A DNA stretch of 64,000 nt, from contig NZ_CP018092.1 of NCBI RefSeq assembly GCF_002754935.1, forward strand, positions 1,860,001-1,924,000, written 5' to 3'. The number at the start of each line of letters is the position of its first letter. The stretch's first letter is position 1. The DNA is from Thermostichus lividus PCC 6715. GTDB lineage: Bacteria > Cyanobacteriota > Cyanobacteriia > Thermosynechococcales > Thermosynechococcaceae. Of this stretch, positions 18,801-26,181 are shown piece after piece. Both the position numbers and the translations under genes were made by a program. The notes below the pieces were generated by a model, which made no database searches, was not told the origin of the DNA, and worked only from the letters and a program-made list of their open reading frames with translations.

Positions 18801-19044
18801 TGTGGGACAGCGCCAGAAAGTTGAGGCACTAATCAGTGAAATTCGCAATTATCCTAGAGAGCATATCAACTATTCATGGGTTGCTAGTGTTGCAGGAAAG
18901 GATATTGAAAACATTACTGGTTTTGAGAAAAAAGGAATTTTGCAAGAGTTAATCCAAGAAATAGATAGGCGAATAGAACAAAAAATAAAGACAATAGAGG
19001 GGACAGTAACAATCGAGCAAGAACCACCACTTTTACCAGATTAG
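15880..19044 (+). CDS. large tubulin-like GTPase (Tubulin_2 type)
   Basis: This 1054-residue protein has the nucleotide-binding features of the tubulin/FtsZ superfamily: an N-terminal GIGGTG loop (20-25), QIDTDRGG near residue 54, and the tubulin signature CGGTGGGMF, with GGTGGG at 187-192. The segment KANTYAALKELDFYN near 230 fits the Tubulin_2 (PF13809) family. The GTPase-like region covers roughly the first 400 residues. The remaining 650 are mostly helical and Gln-rich, with no recognised domain. It is far longer than FtsZ. A GGGGAGC ribosome-binding site precedes the ATG. It probably acts with the neighbouring VWA and stator-like proteins at the membrane. Polymerisation and GTP hydrolysis are inferred, not shown. 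Confidence 0.82.
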   Translation: MASIEESNSLFSVTRSICVGIGGTGRDVLVRIRENIVDAFGSLADLPIISFVQIDTDRGGSIPNYRGQNISFTPSEIVHIKVSLNQVNQFRQNFDTRSGNEHIDTPDDNILEWFPPELIKNLQAIENGAGAVRAIGRFALFKNYQKVVESLQQAHHRVLSANVQSLIERGMDVKPGLRVFVAGSLCGGTGGGMFLDMGYILRQLFARGVADFETHGYFIICPELYGGNQHVKANTYAALKELDFYNRFGTTFEAQYPGQFRLREQREPYNYTYLISNATPGNTFIIPPSAEAKEQITNNIAQKICLSFSSNATAAAEISARDNLKAIDGGEEAYDRHPRPNRQRYMTMGLASIYFPQEQISALAANQVKIEVLEFWESGLGTAPSAAQIQRVFAGRCAWETDSVGALLKKRLETLETSGTTVQAKITQWHNNQYAAISAARSVAEQDNLKVTLPQNFAALASYVRLGDNAKERGVWLAPLVEQTSGVITDIKDSINVFLAQILQPDHEFFGLENGLSWLQHLKQTFERARGEQLQDKKRPVDPSGELNGITQRMQHEVQAIRSQRFPWWGKTGKIQVAFRTAVDQVTALAKKNYQWQISRQVQLAAEELIEFTNQKIAALDNLRNSIHNEIIELQSNADRLTQTNVKKRIGLLIISAQDTQQLVEAVLPPQSSERRLALNRISTQIIQNSTLVNSDERPSLERFLQNQFEPADVRQALNRVVDQGTTTQMKKLRKSAVQQFMATMGSRQQLLAYLTELSQQSEVLLPLNLDDGYFNKADYKQSRIIAYHQPNDDSSVEAFQQLLQESDVLRNARVVPLPDSEQHHVIFVTEYAAFPLRLINSLEHGGLKYAYESTKGRYLHTNKNIEPSLTDVLPPPPDVVITVKELFFKCLGLGIFDGRDNGDLSLLSHSKRIFLGKDWSAIIDQLSWAQVQKAQENGASLTLTDFLGQQCSQKIQQLVENPSDWYGDSERNYVGQRQKVEALISEIRNYPREHINYSWVASVAGKDIENITGFEKKGILQELIQEIDRRIEQKIKTIEGTVTIEQEPPLLPD

Positions 19045-19069
19045 AATTAACCATATTTTTGAGACGATA

Positions 19070-21163
19070 ATGATTGAATTATTTATGCAAGAGGTGATTA
19101 ATTCACCTATCCTCTTAGGCTTTATTTCTGCATCATTGGGGATCGCCCTTGTAAGTTTTTTGCTTCGGATATCCCTGTTTAACCGCTTAATGTTTCTCAA
19201 CCGCTGGGATTGGGCAGTTGCAGCAACTACAGATCAAGCGCCACAACTGATTCAGCGACTGCGCGATCGCATGAAACGCTACGTCGAGAACCTAGACGAG
19301 GTAAATACTTTTGCCTTGGTGGACTATACCCTAGCTCAAGAGCGGGTGCTAGGGCTTTCCTTTGAGCAAGCAGAATACATTACTCGTGTAAGTCCTAATC
19401 TGCTGATTGCCATCGGCCTATTGGGTACATTTCTAGGAATTACGATGAATCTTGTGGGGATCACGATTAGTCTCCCCGAAATTATGACTGGTCTCTTTGC
19501 TTTGAAAGAAAATGGATTAGAGCGTACGGATTCTCTCCTTCAGTTACTCAGTCAATTGCGTGAACCATTGATGGGAATGTCGATCGCCTTCATTTCCAGT
19601 CTTGCTAGCCTGACCTTGGGTATTTTTCTGACTGTTGTAAATTCACTGTTTAATACAACGCTAGCACGGCAACGCTTTTTTACGGCTGTCGAACTCTATC
19701 TTGATAATGAATTAGCCAGCCATCAACGCACACCAACCGCACGCTTACTCAGCGAAATATCGCGTAATTTTGATATTTTTCTTACTAATTTTGAGGCGAC
19801 AGTTACCAGGGCAATTGAGCGGCCATTAGAGCGAGAAGCAGAACGTATGACCCAGATTCAGCGCCAGACGGCTGATCTTGCAAGGGACGTGTACAATCGG
19901 TTCATGGATGCATCGGGTAACATTGTGACAGGGTCTCGTATTTTTGAGCAGGCTGTTACCGTCTTAGAACAGAGTCAGTTTGCTGATAAACTGAACACTG
20001 CAACAACACAGATGTGCCAATTTATTGATCAGTTGACTGAGGTGACAGCGCGATCGCAACAACTGAGTAATGAAGTTATTGAACTCACTCAAGCGGTCAT
20101 GCTGACGCAAGAGTATATATGCCAAACCATGGAGAAGGTTAATAAAACACAAACTGATTTTGAGGCAATTTCGCAGAGACTATTTACAACAACTCAGACC
20201 TTTATTCAAATTGACCAATTGGTTCAGCATTTACTTACCCAAATTGAAGCGGTAGATCGCCAAGTTATCGCTAAATCTGAAGAGTTATCACAGATTACGC
20301 AAAAATTAACTGGTTTGACTGAAATTGCTCAAGAATTCCAAAAAACTTTAGGGCAAAACCAAGAGGAACTAAAAGTACTTCTGTCCTCTGTTGAGCAAAT
20401 GAATAACCAAGTTGCACAGAACCTATTAAGAGGTAATGAGATACTGCAACAGATTCACAGCAATAATCAGCACACTAGCCAGCAACTAGTAAGTGCTTTT
20501 GATGCTGCCAGTGTTAATCTTGACCAATTGAGTAGAGCCTCTTCTCGTATAACCGAGTTTAGTGAAATTATTAACCATGAGTATAATGATTTGAACAAGC
20601 AATTAAAAGATGTTAAAACTAGCTTTGAAAATTACATAACTCAGCGGTCTACTGCTGAGAGCGATCGCCAAAGACAGGCTCAAATTCTTAATGATAGGCT
20701 TGATAGAAAGATCAATCAGGCTGTTAGTCAATTTGAATCTTTTCATCAAGAATTAAAGCAACTCAATAAAGTGCTAAGTACCGAGTATAATGATCTAAAC
20801 CAGAACTTAGCTGAGGCTAAAATTAACTTTGAAAATTATAGAAAGCAGTACTCTAGTGATGAAGGCGATCGCCGAAAACAGATTAATGCTCTTAATGATC
20901 ACCTTCAGCAAAGTTTTAACGAATTCAAGAAGATCAATGAATTTCTTGATAAATTTAATGAATTTGAATTATTGAGCAAATTAGTTGATAAGCTTGAAAC
21001 CCTAGATAAGGGAATTAAGTTGCTAAATCAAGAATTAAATCAAGTTGGTACTGCGATTAGTCAATTGGATAACAATTTTAGGGATCAGCCTAATACTTTG
21101 AATAAAAACGCAGATGCTTCAAAAGTAGCCGAAAAGCGAACAAAAAACCTTGACTTTAGCTAA
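19070..21163 (+). CDS. MotA/ExbB/ZorA-like channel with long coiled-coil tail
   Basis: Three membrane helices are visible at about residues 13-33, 111-133 and 167-193. The second carries the stator-type motif GLLGTFLGI found in MotA, TolQ, ExbB and ZorA. From about residue 230 to 697 the protein is a continuous Gln/Asn/Leu-rich helical tail of coiled-coil character. This architecture, a small channel with a very long intracellular tail, is that of ZorA in Zorya defence systems and unlike MotA or ExbB, which lack the tail. The 3' third is strongly AT-rich. It lies 25 bp after the tubulin-like gene and 35 bp before its presumed partner. I infer an ion-driven rotary motor subunit. Confidence 0.8.
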   Translation: MIELFMQEVINSPILLGFISASLGIALVSFLLRISLFNRLMFLNRWDWAVAATTDQAPQLIQRLRDRMKRYVENLDEVNTFALVDYTLAQERVLGLSFEQAEYITRVSPNLLIAIGLLGTFLGITMNLVGITISLPEIMTGLFALKENGLERTDSLLQLLSQLREPLMGMSIAFISSLASLTLGIFLTVVNSLFNTTLARQRFFTAVELYLDNELASHQRTPTARLLSEISRNFDIFLTNFEATVTRAIERPLEREAERMTQIQRQTADLARDVYNRFMDASGNIVTGSRIFEQAVTVLEQSQFADKLNTATTQMCQFIDQLTEVTARSQQLSNEVIELTQAVMLTQEYICQTMEKVNKTQTDFEAISQRLFTTTQTFIQIDQLVQHLLTQIEAVDRQVIAKSEELSQITQKLTGLTEIAQEFQKTLGQNQEELKVLLSSVEQMNNQVAQNLLRGNEILQQIHSNNQHTSQQLVSAFDAASVNLDQLSRASSRITEFSEIINHEYNDLNKQLKDVKTSFENYITQRSTAESDRQRQAQILNDRLDRKINQAVSQFESFHQELKQLNKVLSTEYNDLNQNLAEAKINFENYRKQYSSDEGDRRKQINALNDHLQQSFNEFKKINEFLDKFNEFELLSKLVDKLETLDKGIKLLNQELNQVGTAISQLDNNFRDQPNTLNKNADASKVAEKRTKNLDFS

Positions 21164-21198
21164 TTGCTTGCTTTCCCTCCCTGTTTAGAAGGATTCCT

Positions 21199-21852
21199 AT
21201 GCGTCAGTCACGTCGCTCGTCACCCCCAGAATCAGAGCAATTCGACATCTGGATTTCCTACACTGATTTAATGTCAAATAGCTTTTTGATCTTGAGCCTC
21301 ATTACTCTGCTTTTAATTATTTTCACATTTTTTGCGCGGCAGACAGATTCTCTTCCCCCGATTATTATAATTCCTGATAATGAGGCTTTTCGCTTTCCGG
21401 TGGGCAGTGCCAAGGTGTCTAAACCTCTACAGCAATACATTTGGACTAGTTTAGCCAAAACGATCCGTGACAATCACAAACGATACAGGATTGATACCGT
21501 GGAAATTATTGGTCATACCGATGGGCAACCCAACCGAAGGAGTAGCAGCAACCTCGACTTAGTTCTGGAGCAGTCGGCAGCGGCAAATACCCTTGGCCGT
21601 CTCACTCCTGGCTCCAATGCTGATTTGGGATTAATGCGAGCACTGGCGATCGCCAACGAACTGCGCAAGGTGCAAGCCACGAACCCCGAACTCAAAAATC
21701 TACAGTTTTATGCCTATTCTGCCGGACAACTTTACCTGCTTAACGGTAACCTTGCCCCACCAAATCGCAATCCAGATAGCTCTCGCCGTCGGATTGAGGT
21801 ACGCTTTACGCGCAGACGCGAGAGAGAGACACAAGTTGCCCCCGTAAACTAG
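21199..21852 (+). CDS. MotB/OmpA/ZorB-like peptidoglycan-binding stator protein
   Basis: This 217-residue protein has one membrane helix (about 26-46) preceded by WISYTDLMSNSF. Asp23 occupies the position of the proton-carrying Asp of MotB and ZorB. The C-terminal half is an OmpA/MotB peptidoglycan-binding domain: IIGHTDG (103-109), NLDL just after it, and a terminal RRIEVRFT. The short linker and size resemble ZorB. An AGAAGGATT ribosome-binding site lies upstream of the ATG. With the preceding channel gene it should form a peptidoglycan-anchored, ion-driven stator, with the domain in the periplasm. Confidence 0.83.
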   Translation: MRQSRRSSPPESEQFDIWISYTDLMSNSFLILSLITLLLIIFTFFARQTDSLPPIIIIPDNEAFRFPVGSAKVSKPLQQYIWTSLAKTIRDNHKRYRIDTVEIIGHTDGQPNRRSSSNLDLVLEQSAAANTLGRLTPGSNADLGLMRALAIANELRKVQATNPELKNLQFYAYSAGQLYLLNGNLAPPNRNPDSSRRRIEVRFTRRRERETQVAPVN

Positions 21853-23033
21853 CTGCGGCGTGCTTGTAAAACGCTTTGGGCTGAAAGGCCATCGCTGCCA
21901 TTGCCGATATACCATAGCGCCATGGCTGCTTCGGCATGGCTCACCGCTTTCTTGGGTTGCAGCAGTAGGGTTTGCCCCCACACCCGGCGAATATTAGAGA
22001 GATCGCCAGCAAGGTAGTCAGCAGCCACAGCGTTGACTGCGCTCGGGGCAATACGGGTGCTGTCTTTGAAGCCCCACGTTTGCTGGATGCGATCGATGGT
22101 GCTGGGGCTGAGCTGCCCCTGTTGATCAAGGGGAACCTTCCACTGCAAGAGGGTTTCGCGATTGAGGGGGGCATCGGGACGAAACAAAGCACTCGCATCA
22201 CCGGTTAGCGGGCTAGGTAAAAATCCAGCCATGGCCAAGCCCTGAATATAGGCAAAATCAGGATGTTGGCGGGGCACGTCTCGAAAAACCGGATCATCGT
22301 TACTGGTGCCTAGGCGAATTTGGCGAGCGGGGCGATCTTCGTAAAATCGGTTGTAGGTAGTCACCAACCAGCGGACAAATTGACTGCGGCTAATTGGGCT
22401 ATTGGGATCTAGCTGATTGCCGGAGGTGGGCAATGTGCCCAGTTCCGCTAGTTCGCGGATGGCGGGCTGGAATGGTGTGGGAGCAGCATCAAGATCACTG
22501 AAGGTTTGCGGGGTGAGTGCCGTTGTTGGCGATGGCGTTGGCGCGGACTCTCCATTAGTCGTTGTGGGTCGATAGGCTACGGTAAATTCAGTGGTGTTAT
22601 TGGTGGTGGCGGTGTTAATGGTTACCGTTACTTCTAAATCGGCACCAACGCCCTTGAGGGTCATGCTGTTATCAGCAACCTGTTGTTCAACCAGCCGCCA
22701 GTTAGTTTGCTGAAACTGTTCGCTATAGAACTGCTGAATGGCGATCGCTGGTGCTGAGGCTTGCCAGCGGGTTTGAATTGTGTTCGGATCGTTGGCAAGG
22801 GGCTGAGTCTCTAGGAGTGTGGCATTGGGGAAGCGCAGGGTCTGGGGCAAGGTTGTGGTGGCAGGACTAGGGGATGGGCTGGCGCCCCACTGATCGGCAT
22901 TGGAATCGGCGGCAAACAGGTTTTGCAGGCCACTGCCTTCGCAACTGGTTAGCAACAGGACACAAAGGATTAAACTGACGCGCACAAGGGGCGATCGCGA
23001 ACTCTTCAACGGAACCGATACCTCACAAATCAT
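21849..23033 (-). CDS. SLH-domain lipoprotein
   Basis: The product has a lipoprotein signal ending in the lipobox LLTSC near residue 30. A Ser/Pro/Thr-rich linker and a region of about 100 residues (QFYSEQFQQTNWRLV...) follow. From about residue 190 onward are S-layer-homology repeats (FSDLD...AIRELAELG; SRSQFVRWLV; FRDVPRQHPDFAYIQGLAMAGFL), as in proteins that touch the cell wall. The ATG at 23033 is preferred because it puts the signal peptide at the N-terminus; the frame is open 13 codons further. It overlaps the stop of the ZorB-like gene by 4 bp on the opposite strand and follows a small gene by 8 bp, probably in one transcript. Confidence 0.8.
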   Translation of the reverse strand: MICEVSVPLKSSRSPLVRVSLILCVLLLTSCEGSGLQNLFAADSNADQWGASPSPSPATTTLPQTLRFPNATLLETQPLANDPNTIQTRWQASAPAIAIQQFYSEQFQQTNWRLVEQQVADNSMTLKGVGADLEVTVTINTATTNNTTEFTVAYRPTTTNGESAPTPSPTTALTPQTFSDLDAAPTPFQPAIRELAELGTLPTSGNQLDPNSPISRSQFVRWLVTTYNRFYEDRPARQIRLGTSNDDPVFRDVPRQHPDFAYIQGLAMAGFLPSPLTGDASALFRPDAPLNRETLLQWKVPLDQQGQLSPSTIDRIQQTWGFKDSTRIAPSAVNAVAADYLAGDLSNIRRVWGQTLLLQPKKAVSHAEAAMALWYIGNGSDGLSAQSVLQARRS

Positions 23034-23041
23034 GCAGTGAT

Positions 23042-23416
23042 TTAGGGGGATAGGGCAGCACGCAGCCGCCACAATAGCAGGGTTTGACCCAGTTCAAGGG
23101 GCAGGAGTGTTACGCCTTCCACACAGGATTGCACCCATCCCTCTCCCCAACACCATTCCTGCCAGCCCTCGATCCCGCGTCGTAACACCAACACCAGTCG
23201 ATGGTCACTGACCAGCTCTACCCTGTGCTCAATGGTGAGCCAGCCCAACTGGGTTGTAAACTGGCATCCTTCGTTGAGGCGATCGCTGCTGGTGTCAATG
23301 TGCAGCGGCCACAGCCATTGACGCATCTGGGTTGGCTCCGTTAAGTAGGCGGTCAACTGCGCTGCCGTAGCTGGCATTTCAATGCGCAGGTGGCTCGACT
23401 GAAAGGTTCCCAGCAT
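23042..23416 (-). CDS. hypothetical protein, 124 aa (SRPBCC-like)
   Basis: This Trp/Leu-rich protein has alternating hydrophobic strands and a start (MLGTFQSSHLRIEMPATAAQLTAYL) that recalls the polyketide-cyclase/SRPBCC fold. The resemblance is weak and no ligand is implied. It has no signal peptide. It lies 8 bp downstream of the speA stop and 8 bp upstream of the SLH lipoprotein start, so the three are probably transcribed together. Confidence 0.6.
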   Translation of the reverse strand: MLGTFQSSHLRIEMPATAAQLTAYLTEPTQMRQWLWPLHIDTSSDRLNEGCQFTTQLGWLTIEHRVELVSDHRLVLVLRRGIEGWQEWCWGEGWVQSCVEGVTLLPLELGQTLLLWRLRAALSP

Positions 23417-23424
23417 AGATCCCC

Positions 23425-25371
23425 CTAGGTCGATAGGTACGTGTAACTGCGTAAGCTCCGCTCATAGTTTTCTAGGAGGTGTTGGGCCTCCGCTAGCGTA
23501 ATGTGCTGCTCGGCAAGGGCATCTTCGGCACGGCGGCGAATATTTTCAAGGAGCGCGTCCCCGTGATACTGAACATAGCCCAGTACTTCTTGCATTGTAT
23601 CGCCTCGTACCAAGTGCTCGATTTCATATCCCTTGGGGGTTAGCCGAATATGAACAGCATTGGTATCACCAAAGAGGTTGTGGAGGTTGCCCATAATCTC
23701 TTGGTAGGCACCATTCAGAAATAACCCCAGATAGTAGGGTTCCCCTGGCCGCAAGGGATGCAGCTCCAGCACCGACTTGACATCCCGCAGGTCAATAAAC
23801 CGATCGATTTTACCGTCGCTGTCACAGGTGAGATCCGCCAAAATTCCTCGCTCTGTTGGCTCCTCCTCAAGTCGGTGAATCGGCAAAATCGGAAAAAGCT
23901 GATCAATCGCCCAACTGTCGGGTACCGACTGAAACACCGAAAGATTGATGTAGTAGATAGAGGCCATGATCTTTTCAAGGTCTTCGAGATCGTCGGGTAC
24001 GTAGTCCTGTTGGCGGGCGATCGCCAGAATTTTGCTACAACAGGCCCAAAATAGCTGCTCTGCCCGTCCGCGCTCCGGCAAACTCAGATAGCCAAAGTTA
24101 AACAGACTGATGGCTTCACTCTTAAACTGCAAGGCATCGTTGTAGGCTTCTTGGTAGTTGCTCACATCAATGCTTTGGTACGTGTCGTAGAGGTTGCGAA
24201 TAATTAAATGCTCCTGCGCCGTTGCCGCCTCGGGTACGACCTTGGGTACGCTGCTCACCCCCAATACATTGAACACCAGCACCGATTGGTGGGAGGCAAT
24301 GGCGCGCCCACTTTCGCTAATGAGAGTTGGCACGGGAATATTGCGCTCACTACAGGCTTCCTTGATCTCGGCCACCACATCACTGGCGTAATTTTGCATA
24401 CTGTAGTTTTTGGAGGCATGGAAATTGGTTTTGGAGCCATCGTAGTCAACGCCTAAGCCGCCGCCCACATCGAGGTATTGCATATTGGCACCGAGGCGCA
24501 CCAGTTCACCGTAGATCTGCCCCGCTTCGCGAATGGCATCTTTAATCACGCTAATGGCGGAAATTTGCGAACCAATATGAAAGTGCAACAGTTGGAGAGC
24601 GTCCAGCATCTGGGCTTGGCGTAGCTGCTCCACTGCGGTTAAAATTTCCGGCACGGTGAGGCCAAATTTGGCGCGATCGCCCGCAGAGGTGCCCCACCGC
24701 CCCACCCCTTGGGTACTGAGCTTTGCCCGCACGCCGACAATGGGGTCAATCCCTAGGGCTTGGCTGACGGCAATGACCTCTGGAACCTCCTCCGGTTGCT
24801 CAAGGACAATGATGGGGGTATGTCCTAGTCGTCGCGCTAGGATCGCTGTTTCAATGTAGCTGCGATCTTTATAGCCATTGCAGATGAGAAGGGCACCTGG
24901 GGTCGTGAGCATCGCTAGGGCAATTAATAACTCTGGCTTAGACCCTGCCTCAAGGCCAAACTGGTGCGACTGACCAAAGCGAACCAGTGCTTCAATGATG
25001 TGGCGTTGCTGATTACACTTAACCGGAAAGACTCCCTTATAGGTACCGTTATAGCCATAGCGGGCGATCGCCCGGGCAAAACAAGCATTCAGCCGCTCAA
25101 TGCGATCTTCAAGAATATCGGAGAAGCGCAGCAAAATCGGCAGGCCAATATTGCGCTGTTGCAGAGCCTGCACTAGTTCATAGAGATCCAGTGATCCACC
25201 GCGATCGCCCTTCGGCGAGACGGTGATATGGCCGGCTGCATTAATACTAAAGTAGGGTTCCCCCCAGCCTTGAATGCGGTACAGTTGCTCACTGGCCTCA
25301 ATGCTCCAGCCTGCTGTTGTTGTTTCTACAGTTGCCGATCCAGCACCCATATCTGCTTGTTGCCCAACCAA
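23425..25371 (-). CDS. speA: biosynthetic arginine decarboxylase
   Basis: SpeA is a PLP-dependent enzyme that converts arginine to agmatine for polyamine synthesis, of particular use in thermophiles. Visible landmarks are Lys118 in FPVKCNQ (PLP Schiff base), LEAGSKPEL, the HFHIGSQ segment, DVGGGLGVDYDG (phosphate binding) and a conserved SESGRA block. The length of 648 residues is normal for the family. It heads the leftward cluster with the 124-aa gene and the SLH lipoprotein. Confidence 0.95.
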   Translation of the reverse strand: MVGQQADMGAGSATVETTTAGWSIEASEQLYRIQGWGEPYFSINAAGHITVSPKGDRGGSLDLYELVQALQQRNIGLPILLRFSDILEDRIERLNACFARAIARYGYNGTYKGVFPVKCNQQRHIIEALVRFGQSHQFGLEAGSKPELLIALAMLTTPGALLICNGYKDRSYIETAILARRLGHTPIIVLEQPEEVPEVIAVSQALGIDPIVGVRAKLSTQGVGRWGTSAGDRAKFGLTVPEILTAVEQLRQAQMLDALQLLHFHIGSQISAISVIKDAIREAGQIYGELVRLGANMQYLDVGGGLGVDYDGSKTNFHASKNYSMQNYASDVVAEIKEACSERNIPVPTLISESGRAIASHQSVLVFNVLGVSSVPKVVPEAATAQEHLIIRNLYDTYQSIDVSNYQEAYNDALQFKSEAISLFNFGYLSLPERGRAEQLFWACCSKILAIARQQDYVPDDLEDLEKIMASIYYINLSVFQSVPDSWAIDQLFPILPIHRLEEEPTERGILADLTCDSDGKIDRFIDLRDVKSVLELHPLRPGEPYYLGLFLNGAYQEIMGNLHNLFGDTNAVHIRLTPKGYEIEHLVRGDTMQEVLGYVQYHGDALLENIRRRAEDALAEQHITLAEAQHLLENYERSLRSYTYLST

Positions 25372-25406
25372 ACCGTGCTGATCCTAACCTGTTTCAGCAA
25401 TAGCGA

Positions 25407-25811
25407 CTAGTCAAGGGGATACTCTAGCCCGGCGAACATCGCAGCCACAACCCGCTGGGCTTTTTGATCAAGTTGGTGCCAGTCCACCTCCCCTGCCGCA
25501 TCCAATAACCCCATATCAGCTGTCACCTCCCCCACCTGGAAGTCATGAATGCCTGCGTACTCTAAGTCTGGGGTATAGTCCGCAAAGCAGATTTCGTAGC
25601 ACAGTTCCCATAAATTAACCCGCTGGTGGCGATCGCCGCGCCGTAAGTGCAACCAGTAGAGCACCTGCGGCTCTGAGGTGGGCAGTTCAACCGTTTCGTA
25701 CTCCCCCTGCCACCCTGAGGTTTCTAATTGTCGCCGCAAATGATCTAGTAAGCGAATCAATGCCGGTTGTAGCAGTTGAGCCGCCGCATACCATGGGTGT
25801 TCTGTTGTCAT
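25407..25811 (-). CDS. hypothetical protein, 134 aa
   Basis: This soluble, acidic, Trp/Tyr-rich protein has no signal or membrane segment. Visible blocks are LHLRRGDRHQRVNLWELCYEICFADY (shown only in part by family members I cannot name) near residues 55-80 and a C-terminal helix ending in the stop. I believe it is a conserved cyanobacterial protein of unknown role, but cannot name the family. It lies 35 bp upstream of speA in the same direction and is divergent from the YggT gene. Confidence 0.6.
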   Translation of the reverse strand: MTTEHPWYAAAQLLQPALIRLLDHLRRQLETSGWQGEYETVELPTSEPQVLYWLHLRRGDRHQRVNLWELCYEICFADYTPDLEYAGIHDFQVGEVTADMGLLDAAGEVDWHQLDQKAQRVVAAMFAGLEYPLD

Positions 25812-25879
25812 GCCTGTCTCGCTTCCGCCTGCATTGGGTAGAATAAAGGGTATCCGCCAGCATCGCCAAGAGGAGTTCT

Positions 25880-26170
25880 ATGACCGAGGCACCGGTTTTA
25901 CCCATCCTACTGATGGGGATTGCCAACTTTTTGCAAATCTATCTCATTATCCTCTTAATTCGGGTTCTCCTGTCTTGGTTTCCCAATGTTAATTGGTACA
26001 ACCCGCCCTTTTCCTTCCTGAGCCAGCTAACGGATCCCTACCTCAACATCTTTCGGGGGCTGATTCCTCCCATTGGCGGTCTAGATTTTTCCCCCATTAT
26101 TGCCTTTTTCCTTTTGCAGTTTCTCGTACAACTGTTGGCGGGGTTTTCCAGTAGTGCCACGTTCTTTTAG
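25880..26170 (+). CDS. YggT-family membrane protein
   Basis: This 96-residue protein has two hydrophobic hairpins (about 8-30 and 70-92) and the family core RVLLSWFP...[15 protein letters not shown]...RGLIPP. YggT proteins are short integral membrane proteins. Chloroplast relatives (CCB3) take part in cytochrome b6 haem attachment, and cyanobacterial ones have been linked to membrane or nucleoid organisation. The specific role here is not inferable. It lies 11 bp upstream of mnmG. Confidence 0.9.
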   Translation: MTEAPVLPILLMGIANFLQIYLIILLIRVLLSWFPNVNWYNPPFSFLSQLTDPYLNIFRGLIPPIGGLDFSPIIAFFLLQFLVQLLAGFSSSATFF

Positions 26171-26181
26171 GGTCTTGCGGC

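Noticed and set aside
14743-21852. Naming the operon a standard Zorya system
   Set aside because: The channel and OmpA genes look ZorA/ZorB-like, but no ZorC, ZorD or ZorE is present, and VWA and tubulin-like genes are not part of Zorya types I or II as I know them.
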